This document shows positions 1 to 10,560 of a stretch of DNA of 64,000 nt, piece after piece. Numbering within the stretch: position 1 is the stretch's first letter; the number at the start of each line of letters is the position of its first letter. The stretch is from Amanita rubescens (taxonomy: Eukaryota > Basidiomycota > Agaricomycetes > Agaricales > Amanitaceae). The translations under genes and the position numbers were made by a program. The stretch lies in assembly GCA_015039365.1 (NCBI GenBank), contig WION01000037.1, positions 62,001 to 126,000 of the forward strand, in the 5' to 3' direction. The notes under the pieces were generated by a model, which did not search any database, was not told the DNA's origin, and was given only the letters and a program-made list of their open reading frames with translations.

Positions 1-762
1 GGCAGATTCAGGGTGCCTTCGGCGCCACTCATTCTGAATTAAGGGAAGTATCCCTTGGATCGTAAGATCCGATGGTTCTGTTGTGGCTAGAACCACAGCG
101 GCAAAATTGTCCCAATGGCGGGGAACGGCTGAAAGTACAATCATTGCTTGTACATTTGCAGGCAATGTAATTCCGCTTGATGCTAAGCGGTTTACGATGG
201 CGAGGAGGTCGTTTAAGGATTGTGTGGGATCCTTTTTATCTTGGAATTTCCAATTTATTGCTAATTGGAAATCATTGTATATACCGGCAGATGTTGTCAC
301 ACCATATTGTTCTGCTAAGTTCTGCCATAGAACTCGGGCAGAAACTACATGTTCATTGATCTGCTGTATGGTAGCAGTACATTTCATGTTTATGGATCCG
401 AGGATGCGATCATCCTCGATGACCCAATCATCAAAGGCCTTTTTGATAGCCTCTGCATCATCAATCATTTGTTGAGTGATGGCAGGTTGTGCCGGTTGTG
501 CCGGCATTGCAGGTATCACCGCTTCAGTTCCCGTTTCTGGAACTGCTGCTGTTGCTGGAACAGCTGGAACAAAGGCTTGAACTCCTGTGTCCAGATAAAA
601 TTGTTCCAACGGCATTATCTGTCTTGGACGAACATAATCAGTTTTTAGGTACCGATATAAACCTTTAGTTTGTAATAGGAAACGCATCATGCGTTCCCAT
701 TCTTTATAGTTAGTTCCATTCAAAACGGGAATGGAGCTAGGGATCGTCAAGTCGTTAGACAT
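1..762 (-). CDS. Copia-type Gag (UBN2-like), 3' end beyond window
   Basis: An uninterrupted minus-strand frame starts at the ATG at 762-760 and runs 254 codons off the left edge. The N-terminus (LTIPSSIPVLNGTNYKEWER) is the usual opening of Copia Gag: a target for RNA packaging and particle assembly in the cytoplasm. An Ala/Pro-rich linker (about residues 60-95) is followed by the helical part with RVLWQNLAEQYG and DPTQSLNDLLAIVNRL. The start is chosen because the upstream ORF ends four bases before it and the motif begins within a few residues. No stop interrupts the visible part, so this copy is fairly young. Protease, integrase and RT would lie outside the window. Assignment to Ty1/Copia rests on recognised sequence style; the exact lineage is not determined. 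Confidence 0.8.
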   Translation of the reverse strand, partial: MSNDLTIPSSIPVLNGTNYKEWERMMRFLLQTKGLYRYLKTDYVRPRQIMPLEQFYLDTGVQAFVPAVPATAAVPETGTEAVIPAMPAQPAQPAITQQMIDDAEAIKKAFDDWVIEDDRILGSINMKCTATIQQINEHVVSARVLWQNLAEQYGVTTSAGIYNDFQLAINWKFQDKKDPTQSLNDLLAIVNRLASSGITLPANVQAMIVLSAVPRHWDNFAAVVLATTEPSDLTIQGILPLIQNEWRRRHPESA

Positions 763-763
763 G

Positions 764-1316
764 TTAGACGAGGAAGGCGGTGGTGATGATTATGATATAG
801 GCGGACAAAAGACGCCAAAAGAAACGGAAGTTTCTTTGATTTTCGAGGTTTTCGACCTCTTGGTTATCTCTTTTGAGATTACGGCATGTACGCCTATTTG
901 CTATGTGTTGGGCTACTGAAGTGCCCCTGGGTGGAATCCAAAGATCTAAGGTGGGCGGAACACCTTCTTCGATAGCTTCTTGTCTACGACGATGTATTAT
1001 TTCGTCTTGCAAGGTACGACCGTTTCTAAGTCACGCGGCTAGGAAGTGATCTCTTCGATCGTGAACTGTAACAGGTCCACGAGTTGTAACACCGAATCTG
1101 GTATCACTGTTGACAACACGAACTATCGTCCTAGAATAGGACGTAGATGGAATTGGTGCCGGTGTATCAATAAAAGTCCGGTCCCCTAAGATTAAGGGAA
1201 ACGGTGGGATTGGAGCATCGTAAGAAGGAGGTAATCTCCGGGCAGGAGGAAATGATTCTCCTTCGGCTTCGTAAACTGGTAGCGGAGTACTAGTTTCGGA
1301 ATCCAGTTTTCTTTCC
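764..1316 (-). pseudogene. Extra ORF upstream of Copia gag, tail-anchor-like, one stop
   Basis: Minus-strand frame between the Copia LTR and gag, ending with TAA four bases before the gag ATG. It is open from about 1316 except for one TGA at 1031-1033. The N-terminal part is Pro-rich with a PPSY motif (1220-1231), the PPxY type bound by WW domains of Rsp5/Nedd4 ligases. The C-terminal part is basic and charged (REEA-like helix, RRTCRNLKRDNQEVENLENQ) and ends in a hydrophobic segment, FFWRLLSAYIIIITTAFLV, directly at the stop, as in a tail-anchored protein. No in-frame ATG precedes it; a pyrimidine-rich ...CCAATAG at about 1317-1323 looks like a splice acceptor, so an upstream exon is possible. 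I do not recognise a family. Whether it is made into protein is unknown. Confidence 0.45.
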
Positions 1317-2283
1317 TATTGGAGAATTTAATGAGCTTAAAGCTTAATTAAAGCTAAAAGTCTAATTCGTCTTTATTAAGTTACCAGGGTGCCATAGACT
1401 AGAATGTCAGACTATATAGAGTTCCTCGGTTACGAGTACAGTCCATATTCGGTTAAACCAACCAACCCTGTGTAACTTTGTTACAAGCCAAGCTTAGATA
1501 AAGCTCAGATTATCCCTGAATGCTGTAAATGACATGCAAAATCAATCGCTGGCTCAAGCACTCTTGGGCGAACCACGGTTTTACCCGTTGCGATTGTAAA
1601 TAGAAATAATGTCTGGTCCATAAACCCCCCAGACCATTATATAAGCACGACCAGTAATCAATATGAAACTTCTAAATGGGATTATGGGATCACCATAGAG
1701 CCCAAACTTAGAATGATCCTATCGATCATTCCGACTAAAGGAGTCCCTAAGGGCGCATCCTTAATAGACTGCGTGTACCACCCACAATGAGGTGTCAGCA
1801 CGTCCTTTATACTAGAAGTTTCTATATACGAGCCATATTGTATTATAAAGCCTCTAAGGGCTTATGATGTTATATCGTGCATGAATACCCCAGTCACATC
1901 ACAGAGGGCAAGTATAACTCTGTGGGGGCCGACGTTGCCATGCCAGCGTCGAGAAACATAGGTAATACCCTTATCCCTGGGTGTCTAGGAGATCCCCCTA
2001 AAGCCCTAGGGTCCGGGCACATGTCATTAGCGCATATGCCATATCAAGGATTAGTAATATCAAGATGATAAGACCATATCAGGCTCGCTGCGATACTATA
2101 CCAGTGGGACATTATGTCGGATGACGAGCAAGCGAGCGGCAATGTGGGTCCTGGCAATATCGACGGCGGGGCCCATAACCTGACGAAGAAGACAGGTCTA
2201 CGCGAGAGCGTGTCCACAGCATGAGCAGGTGCAATAGCTTACCTATTGCGATATGATCTTAGCACTACCCTTCAGCGTAGTAG
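1317..2283 (-). other. Copia family A leader, no gene seen
   Basis: About 970 bases between the LTR and the upstream ORF. Short ORFs on both strands have no recognisable content. A long leader with an intron would fit the acceptor-like site at about 1317, but no donor could be fixed. Confidence 0.4.
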
Positions 2284-2587
2284 TGATAGTAAGAGGAAGA
2301 GAATGGATTGTCCTATTCTACGATACAGGACAGGTTTATATACTAAGAGAGAACAAATATGTGTCTACATATGTGTAAGCGTATAGTATAGATGAGAAGA
2401 TATGGCATGCTAAGCACACCATAAGATGTGATCATGAGTATATCATGATGTCACTATGATATCATAATGAAGTCATTATGATGTCATCTCTATGTCATAC
2501 ATAAAGGATGACGCGAGCGATATGAGTAATATTGATTGTAGTCAATCAGTAGTTAATCATTCTATAAATATAATTCTATATTTAACA
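2284..2587 (-). repeat. 5' LTR of Copia family A
   Basis: On the minus strand it starts TGTTAAATATAG and ends ...TACTATCA (TG...CA). The same sequence recurs, somewhat shorter, at 30000-30273, which fixes both ends. A TATATAAACC box lies near its 3' part. It sits upstream of the gag at 762, so it is read as the 5' LTR of that element. A target duplication cannot be tested because the other end is outside the window. Confidence 0.7.
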
Positions 2588-3114
2588 ACGTTGTTAGCTG
2601 AGAGTGCTGGGGAACTCATCTGGGAAGAATGGGAAAGCGTCAAGAGCAACACTATTCAATCCAAGTCCTCTTTTTCCATGCCACATGATTCCGAGGCTGC
2701 TGAGGATGATCGCTGATGCGCTTTTTGATGCTCCTTGCTGATCCTGCCTCGGATGAGTCATGGTCCGCAACTCCACGTGATCCAAATACTCCGAAATGCC
2801 TAAGGCCTAGGACTTGAACCTAATTGAACCTGTCGCTCTTCTTTTGAGTTTGTTCTTCCTTTCCAGCTTTGGTCCACTTCAGCAATCGTCCTATTGCTTT
2901 GGTAGGTCTTCTATTATGCGCGTTTTCTCCATCCAGCCACTCCTCCAGTCCATCAATGTCACACCAAGCTGTCACATTTCCTTACTGTACTGAGCTACAT
3001 CCGCATATAGATAGATGTCTTGTACGATTGATTACCCACTCATCCACATATTCAATCAAGTTTCAGTCTGTGCAATGCTAATTCTCAACCCGATGAATGA
3101 AAAATTAATACTTT
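2588..3114. other. No gene recognised
   Basis: Short overlapping ORFs without recognisable motifs, codon pattern or introns. Nothing can be supported here. Confidence 0.4.
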
Positions 3115-3771
3115 CCAATGAACCTGCTGATGAAAATATATAAAACTATATATTATGATAATAATATATTGTAGATATTTCTTATCTTATCAGATTATCT
3201 TATCATATCTAAGATAAGATAATCTTATCTATCTCCTTTAGTATAGATTAAGTAGATATAAATACGCTTGCGTCATAGTTACTAGATATGATTCCTTGTG
3301 AATCATATATCGTCATTCTACAGCAATCTGTCAAGAATGAACTCTATAATATCTGTCATACAGCAATATGTCAGATATGACAGAACCCTGTAATTTCTGT
3401 CAATCATTATGACTAGAAATAGATCATATGATACGTTATGACTCACATATTGTCATATGATGAGTCAATATGACGATAACTGTGTAATATGATACACACC
3501 TTATCATCCAATAGGATAAGGTCCGTAGATAGCATAGTTTACACTTATTTGTATCTCAGACAATATATAAGGAGGGACAATTCGTCGTATCCTCCTAACT
3601 TCTTACTCTCATCTACACATCTTATAGTTGAGCCTCAGCTCCTATAAAGTCCCTCAACACACTCTCCCACCTTCTTAGTAAGTCGGTTCCTTACTCAGTA
3701 CCATGCGCTGCGCTGCTGCATTGGACTCCATGATGAGGAGAACCCAACTTCGTCACCTGCGAGCCCTGACA
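3115..3771 (+). repeat. LTR-like block with TATA box
   Basis: AT-rich, with many inverted short motifs (TATCATATCTAAGATAAG; runs of TGACAGAATA-type words). A TATATAAGGAGGG box at about 3565 is followed by a pyrimidine-rich stretch, and the block ends GCGAGCCCTGACA at 3771, a common style of LTR end. The left end is uncertain and no target duplication was found, so this is a probable, not proven, solo LTR of a further family. Confidence 0.35.
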
Positions 3772-4470
3772 TTGTGAAAGATATAGGACCAACCGTAACC
3801 AACACATATGTCACATCCCTGTTTAATGTTTGAATGAACCATGAGAAGCATCCGCCCCAATTGTGATCAGCTTTTTTATTTTACAGCCGTCTTCTGATCC
3901 ATCATCATCAATACCAACTGATACTCCCCATTCTGGCAAGGGCCTTAAAAACGGTTCGCATGGCTAATCCAGTCACAGCAAAGAACAATTTGAGCAACCA
4001 CTTCACAACTCACCCTGTATTATTTCACCCAGAGTCAGTTGCCTAACATGGCGCTAGAAAGGGGGAGACCCTTATGGTGACTCCTATTTGACACTCTAAT
4101 ATATGAACAGTCTCGGTGGCTCATTTTTGTCATCCATCATTGTTTCTGGATTTGCACATATGATAATCACAACATGTCATGTATCGTTCGACCCTGTTGT
4201 CATCAAATCCAGTCCTTTTTACAATATATTTGCACCAGACATATATGGCAATGTGAGTCATCAATTCACAGGCAAGAGTTGCAGTTGAAAAGTCCAGGCT
4301 CCTTTCAGCCACAGTGAATGCAGTAGTCAGCATCACGACTATCTTTGCACTCATGAAGCAATTGAATGTTGTTGATAACATTTAAGTGTTGTTTATAAAC
4401 TGAATCGCTGTGCAAAAAATCTTTGTATGCTTCGGACCACGATGCTGAATTCCTTAGCAGATTGTCATAG
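3772..4470. other. No gene recognised
   Basis: Unique-looking, AT-rich sequence with only short ORFs. No motif, splice pattern or repeat boundary could be supported. Confidence 0.4.
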
Positions 4471-4477
4471 CGATGCC

Positions 4478-4655
4478 AAAGTTCAGTTCGAGAACCGCAG
4501 TTCGAACCTGAACCGGCTGAACTGAACTGGGGGTTCAGTTCAGTTCTGGTTCCGGTTCAGGACTTGGGCATTGGGTTCAGTTCTCGGTCCAGCCTTTTGG
4601 CCAGGATCCCGAACCGATGCAGAACCGGTTCGAACTGTGAACTGAACTAGAAGGC
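4478..4655. repeat. GAACCGGTTC/GTTCAGTTC palindrome-rich repeat
   Basis: Dense alternation of GTTCAGTT, AACTGAAC, GAACCGG and CCGGTTC words, so that both strands read alike and can fold into hairpins. Probably a small non-autonomous element or its remnant. No target duplication identified. Confidence 0.5.
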
Positions 4656-6091
4656 AACTGAGTGGCAGCAGCAAATATAGGAGAAGGATAGAAAGGAGGA
4701 CTAGGAACAGGGCAGGAACGTCAAAACGTCGAAACGCCGAAACTCTGCCTTTGGCATGTCACGTCATATCACTTGTGTGACACACTGCAAGAAATAGTAC
4801 TTGACAACTCACACAGCGGCACGTGCCCAGCTTGTTCACTCTACAAGCCATCCGGTTCACTGCAACATAGTCCCATGTCAAGCTACACCATTCATTAACC
4901 CTACCTATGCAAATTCCATCCGAAATCCCAAACCCAAACAGACGGTCACTACCCATTATGTCATGTCACACAATGTGACACATAGCACCCCAACAGACAC
5001 TGCGACACTGCTCGCACCAATGTGCTCAACACATTGGCCCAGGGAGATGGGGAAGGAAGGAGGAGGATAGATGGACAAGTAGGCGGGGAAAACAGCAGGT
5101 GGAGAGCTTCGAGACAACAAGAAAGAGAGCGAGCCAAATAGAGGTAAAGAGAGTCTAACAGAGCCTAACAGAGCTCAAGAGAGTGCTCGAGGAGGCTCCA
5201 CCACCACACTCGCTACTCGGCATCAGCATCGACAACCACTATGGCATCTGTAACCAACATTCGCCATGTAAAGGACACAACCGACCACGTTCAAAATGAC
5301 GAGGCACAATCCAGGATAGGAATGTCCAGCATGACATTAAACTGTGCCTGACAATGTGGCAGCAACATGACACACCTGGAGTGGTCCAGTAAGACCACAA
5401 CTACATCCAACGCCATACGCATGCACTCCCGAGCCAACAACGCCTCAAGACAAAAAAAACAATGTACAAATGGTACAGCGACCATCAACGGTGCAGCACT
5501 CTCGACATGCACATCAAATCACACCCAGAGCAATCGACGCTCACCGACACCTGCAACGCACACCTCAATTCTAATGGGGAACACCTCTGGACCACAACGC
5601 ACAGCACTTGTGCCACACACATGCAACACCTGACAATGACAGTACCACACGGTGAGCAAACACGCCCACTGTCCAGCACTCAACGTCCACCACTGCTTGC
5701 CACTGCCTGCCAACTCACGGCTCACACCGGCACGCCTTGGCGCACCATGCTTGCACTAACAACGTGCACCCACCTCGTACAGTGTCCGTTGACACTCACC
5801 ACTTGGCATCAGCATCGACAACGACATTCAGTGTCCACTGGCACCCGATTGCAATTGTTTGATGCCCATCACATACAATGACAATGGCGTACCTCAATGC
5901 CCATTGCATCCGATGTGCAACGCAGTGTGCTCATGCAATATGGTGTAGATAGTACATTCATGTTCATTATCTATGGCAACTAGGTATTTTTTTTTGACAG
6001 CTCTGGAGGCACGTGGGAGTCATCAGAGGGCAGGGGGAGGTAATGGGATGTGGTCAGTAGCTGGAGCTGGAACGGGTGGCATGGGGGGCTT
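4656..6091. other. Low-information stretch left of a CxC-type element end
   Basis: ORFs here are rich in Thr, His and Ser from CA-rich repeats and do not look like protein. By position it may be intron-like interior of the truncated element whose right end lies at 6753. No exon could be recognised. Confidence 0.3.
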
Positions 6092-6753
6092 ACCTATTCA
6101 TTCAGGACTGTTACGGTGCATTGCAGACATTGAGGATGGGTGGGATTGATGGGTTGTTGGATGTGGGTGGGTGAGTGGGTGACATGGCACGTTGATTGAT
6201 CGCACATGGGTGGGCGTTGGAGACGGGTGTGGTCATGGGTGGTGAGAAAGGGTGAGGGAGGTGGAATGGATTGGTTAGTGATGGCGAGAATGGGAAAGGA
6301 GGGGTTACGCACCATACACCTGTCGTTGTGGGGGTCTCTCCCTCATCCTTGCGGCACTTCCTCGTCTTCTTAATCAATTTGTCCAATGTGGTGGAGATGG
6401 TCCATTTTCGACCACTCCTGTTCTTGGGTGGCAAAACTGGGGCAGTGTTCTGTTGTGATCGCCTGTGGGCCATTGTTGATGACAGGGGCATCAGCGAGAG
6501 TGTGTGTGATGTGACAAGTGACAGGTGAGTCACTTAACTTAACTAATGCCCAGGCCATTCCCCACTCCCATGAATTCTGCATGGAATCCGTATGGACTCC
6601 AGGTAATTAATGTCATTCTGTGGAATTTCCTTACATTCCACAGAATTTGCCTGGAATCTGTATGGATTCCTTCTGGATTCCTTGTGCCTTTTTGGCAGAG
6701 GATTGAGTATCCTCAAACCCCCTCCAGAATGCCTGGGGGAGGGTAAAGAGCTC
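6092..6753 (-). mobile_element. Right end of a truncated CxC-family TIR element
   Basis: Ends GGGGGAGGGTAAAGAGCTC at 6753, a diverged form of the GGGGGAGTGTAAAGTCCTC end seen at 48743. Inside it are short repeated GGAATCTGTATGGATTCC-type words and then the accessory-gene first exon, in the same order as at 48.4-48.7 kb. The opposite end is missing. The element end falls 5' of the pogo relic that follows. Confidence 0.5.
6313..6473 (-). pseudogene. First exon of CxC-element accessory gene, orphan copy
   Basis: ATG at 6473; short basic N-terminus MAHRRSQQNTAPVLPPKNRSG then a Lys/Arg-rich stretch, ending at a GTGCGT donor (6312-6307). It parallels the first exon at 48426-48240 (MTRTRSQSNAAVVSPPTSRTG, Lys-rich, same GTGCGT donor), and both lie just inside the same kind of terminal sequence. 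The downstream exons were not found to the left, so this is a stranded fragment of a second element copy. The function is unknown; the basic composition suggests nucleic-acid or nuclear association, by inference only. Confidence 0.5.
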
Positions 6754-7429
6754 ACTCGGTACAGTGGGTCTGGCAGATGGAGAATAAAAGTGAGCATGTT
6801 ACGGGTGCAATGCTGCAAGAGAAGCAAAGGCAGTTTGAAAATCTTCTTGAGGTGCCAGAAAACGAAAGGCTCACAGGAGAAGGTTGGGTAATGTCAATCA
6901 AGAAGGCATACAAGTTACAAGAGATTCGTCGTCATGGGGAGGCAGCTTCTGTGGATCCTGATGCAGTAGAAGCAGAGAGAGAGGCAGTTTCAAAGATCTT
7001 GGAAAAATACCCACCAGCAGACCAGTGGAACTTTGATGAGACAAGTCTCTTTGCATTGTAAGTTTAGCTTGACTTGTAAAAGACTATCGGGCTTACTTGA
7101 ATGTGGTTAGTGCTCCTCCCGATTGTGGACTGGCAACAAGGCAAATGAGCAGGAAAAAGAAGAACAAGTTTTGGTTGACTCTTGGCTTTGCATGCAATGC
7201 CAATGGCAGTGAGAAGATGCCGATATTTTTATTGGATACTCAAAGCAGCCTTGCATCTTCAAGAATCAAACACCTGCTTCTCGTGGCTTCTACTACCATA
7301 ACAACAAGAAGGCCTGGATGACAGTGGAATTGTTTGAAGAGTAAGCAATTGATTCAGCCACCCAGAACTCTGGCACTTACATCAGTTAGATGGGTAAAGG
7401 CCTTTGACATCAAAATGCAAGAGGTGGTA

Positions 7430-8178
7430 GTGTTTAAAGGTCTGGTTTGGTCTGGTTTTTTGCCCAAAATTGAGAGAACTGTGACCGTGACTGGTCATTC
7501 ACCAATGGCCCAACCCCAGAACCAGGACTGGAACTGCTGTAACTGGTCACAATCAGTTTGGTCAACCTTGGTCAGCCTCAATGGACCAGTTATGGACTGG
7601 TTCTCTTATTGACCGGTTATGACCAATCTAAAAATAGAAAAATACTCCGCCCATCCCAACACTGCAATGGGCAGAGTATTTTTCTATTTTTATTACAGAT
7701 TATTCTGACATGTCACTGTCACAATCCTCAAACCAAGTAGAAAAATACTCTGCCCATCCCAGCACTACAATGGGCAGAGTATTTTTCTATTTTTATTGCA
7801 GATCATCCTGACATGTCACTGTCGCAACCCTCAAAACAAATAGAAAAATACTCTGCCCATCCCAACACTGCAATGGGTGGAGTATTTTTCCATTTTATTA
7901 CAGATTATCCTGACATGCCACTGTCACAATCCTCAAAAGAATAGAAAAATACTCCGGTAATCCCAACTTTGCAATTGGTGGAGTATTCTCTTTTTTCACT
8001 AGTCATGACCGGTCATAACCGGTTCCACATCAGTTATGCAAAATGGCCCATCAGCTGTGACCGGAACTGGAACCAAGTGCTGACCAGTAGAACTGGGACT
8101 GATGGTCCAGTCATAATCAGTCATGGTTCAGTGTGGTTCCGGTTATTTTCTGGTCACTGTGACTGGACCTTTAAACAC
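7430..8178. mobile_element. 749-bp MITE with TA target duplication
   Basis: Terminal inverted repeats GTGTTTAAAGGTC...GACCTTTAAACAC, flanked by TA at 7428-7429 and 8179-8180. It sits inside the pogo transposase frame, and clean removal with one TA restores the reading frame across the site. The interior carries four tandem hairpin units. TA duplication suggests mobilisation by a Tc1/mariner/pogo-type transposase. No coding capacity. Confidence 0.85.
7638..7990. repeat. Four tandem ~103-bp hairpin units
   Basis: Units begin near 7638, 7741, 7845 and 7945. Each contains AAATACTCTGCCCAT and its complement ATGGGCAGAGTATTT around an 11-13-base loop, then a shared spacer with CTGACATGTCACTGTC. The last unit is diverged. 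They lie wholly within the MITE. Confidence 0.85.
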
Positions 8179-8841
8179 TAGAGAGGTGGGCCACCATATC
8201 TAGATGTCTTCTCATCAACAATTCCAGTGGTCACACAATTGGCTATGAACCGCGAAACATACACATTGTATTCTTTAAGCCAAATTTGACCCCATTTGTA
8301 CAACCACTTGATGCGGGTGTTATTCGCTGCTTCAAAGCACATTACTGCCAAGCATTTTGTAAGCGTGCAATAGAGCTTGATGAAGCAGGCAATAATCATG
8401 ATATCTATAAGATTGATCTTCTAGAAGGGATGATTATGTCACAAACGGCATGGAAGGAAATCCTTCCTTTGATGATTGAACATTGCTGGGCACACACTGG
8501 TATACAAAGGTTGGTGTTGCATGCATCCACAAACTTGAAATGGAAACTCACCATATTCCATAGCTGGCCCTATGATCCAGCTGCTATTCCTGTGCACATG
8601 AATCCACATGCATGGGGCCATGAGATAAAGAAAGGGTCAGCTGGATTGTCGTGGGTATCTAAGATATCCACTTCATTGTGAGCCAGATGTTGTGGGATTG
8701 GATGAGGTGTACTATGTGTCATAGGGTGGCATTTTGTTGACATCTACGTGAGTGTCCAGCACATATGGAATGAACAACACCTTGGTTGTCTGAATTGATG
8801 ATTGTGAGTGTCATGGAATCCAACAGCAATGAGGGAGCACA

Positions 8842-8862
8842 TAGCTAGCTAGCTAGCTAGCT
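8842..8862. repeat. (AGCT)n microsatellite
   Basis: About five consecutive AGCT tetramers. Confidence 0.9.
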
Positions 8863-8890
8863 CCACGGCAACCATTTTGGCCCATCCAAT

Positions 8891-9267
8891 TGTTAAATAT
8901 GCGCTAAGTGTTGTTGAAACTCACTACAAATGTTGTAGTAGTTGTCTAGCCCTCTGATAGACTCAATACATGCTTTAGACGTTCACAAATGCGGTCTATA
9001 ACAGTTGATAGCAGTAATATCAAGTCTATATCCAAGTGTAGGTACTGTAGTTCTTTACATGTAAGGAAACCTGGCCTGTTTGGTTCTATTTACTACCTAT
9101 CCCATCAGGCATGAGTTTAGGTGTCCACTATATCGCATTTTGTCCACAGACACAACCGCTACACCTATAAACTAACTCATTATAAACAAAACAAAGAATA
9201 TAGTATTGTAACACTAAATATAAAGGATTTGAGCAATATCTGATGTTTAATCACTCAATATTCAACA
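8891..9267 (-). repeat. 3' LTR of Copia family B
   Basis: On the minus strand it starts TGTTGAATATTGAGTG and ends ...ATTTAACA. It is directly preceded, in element sense, by a purine tract AGGAGGAAG (9268-9276) that fits a polypurine tract. Near-identical copies at 20108-20481 and 11294-17710 define the ends through their own 5-bp target duplications. The flank here (CCAAT / CTTCC) does not match because one side is internal. Confidence 0.8.
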
Positions 9268-10560
9268 CTTCCTCCTGATTATACATCACTCCACTCATCT
9301 AAGCTTCCCCCCAAACCTATCCATCCTTCACCTTCCCCCTAATCCTACTAGCCTTCATATCACAAGACCCATAAGTTTTTGAAGAAACATCACTTTGACT
9401 CTGGGCAATGCCTCATTAACATATTCTTCGTCTACAATGGTCTCACCAGCAAGATAACCAACATTATTATCTCCCACTTTGGCAACAAAAGGTACATGAC
9501 CATCTTTTTCAATTTCATTATAGACTTTGAGATATGTACATTAAACCCTCTATGTTGTGTAAGGTATAAGACAGAGAAAAGATTATTCTGTAAGTCTGGT
9601 ACATGTAACACATTAGCAAATTCAACCTCTCTAGCTGGTTTTCCATCTATAACTGGTTTAAATACAACAGACCCAACTCCCTCTGTATATCACAGTATGA
9701 TCTGCCAACCTAACCTCTTTTTGCATTTTGGTGCGGGTTTTGAACCAATGTCTATGTGGGATCATATGAGAAGTGGCCCCTGAGTCTGTATTCCAGTCAA
9801 CACAATGGTCAGCAGAAGTCCCAAATGTATTATAATGAACATGACTTGCATCTCCTGCCTTTTCAGCAGTCTCTGCCTTATTGGCACTAGGTGCAGCCAT
9901 CACCTTGTTTTTCGGACATTTTGCCACCATATGCCCTTCCTCTCCACATAAGAAGCATGTAAGCTTCGTTTTGAACCCATTATGGTGACCACCACCTCTG
10001 CCACCTCTATAGTTCGATGACCCTGCTCTATTGACCTCTCTCCCACATCAGCTCGACGTTTTTGGTTTAGTTCCTCCAATTTGAAGGCTTGGAGGATTAC
10101 ACTCTTGTCCAACTTGTCCACCAATAACAAATTGGAAGTCAAATCAGCAAAGCTCTCTGGTAGAGCACGAATCATTGCCATACACAGCAATTCATTGTCC
10201 AATTTGTCCAATGTGAAGTCACTAGGATGAAGATTTTTAATGTGGGACATTGCCTTCTCCACTCTGGTTGCCACAGCCATGAGTGTCTTGTTGTCTGCCT
10301 TGTGGGTAGAGAACAGCTCATCATAGGCAATGAATCTTGCACCTGGCTTTTGGTGCAAGTGAGCCTTTTTGAGACTGTCCCACATAGCTTTTGGATCATC
10401 CTCTTGGTTTTGAAAATGGACACTTTGGTCGCTTTCTACACCCAAGTAGATTTCACCAGCAGCAGCTTTCTCTACTTTTGTTTCCCACTTTGCCAATTGA
10501 TCACCATCACTGGTTTTGGCTGGTTTTCAGAATATACATGGCAATGCCAAACAAGGTCAA
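9268..10560 (-). pseudogene. Copia family B gag-protease relic
   Basis: Minus-strand remains of a Copia polyprotein. Residues readable from 10496 downward: KKAHLHQKPGARFIAYDEL and LDNELLCMAMIRALPESFADL (UBN2-type Gag), LVDKLDKSVILQAFKLEELN, a CCHC knuckle (CFLCGEEGHMVAKC, about 9925-9965), and the aspartic protease motif NTDSGATSHMI (about 9760). Frameshifts separate the blocks, and only a trace of later sequence (ALPRVKVMFLQKLMGL) remains before the 3' LTR. Integrase, RT and RNase H are absent, so a large internal deletion has happened. The 5' LTR is not found to the right; sequence similarity ends near 10.56 kb. Confidence 0.8.

Larger units (their letters stand above)
6777..8509 (+). pseudogene. 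pogo/Tigger-like DDE transposase relic
   Basis: Encodes pieces of a DDE_1 (CENP-B/pogo) transposase, which cuts and pastes its own TIR element. Exon 1 (6777-7058) has KKAYKLQEIRRHGEAAS and the first catalytic Asp in NFDETSLFAL; exon 2 starts about 7115 (APPDCGLATRQMS, KKKNKFWLTLGFACNANGSEK). A T-run indel near 7217 shifts frame into GFYYHNNKKAWMTVELFEE. An intron (donor GTAAGC about 7331, acceptor TTAG 7389) leads to WVKAFDIKMQE. A MITE at 7430-8178 then interrupts; deleting it with one TA rejoins the frame to LLINNSSGHTIGYEP and FVQPLDAGVIRCFKAHY. The family motif is LL(I/V)DN, so the second catalytic Asp is Asn here. The gene is therefore dead three ways: indel, insertion and active-site change. 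The N-terminal DNA-binding part and the C-terminus are missing. Confidence 0.85.

Noticed and set aside
4480..4640. tRNA-like GGTTCGAAC words
   Set aside because: They belong to the GTTCAGTTC/GAACCGG repeat; no cloverleaf or paired arms.
5367..5881. Thr/His/Ser-rich ORFs on both strands
   Set aside because: CA-rich composition keeps frames open; no conserved motif, start context or intron support.
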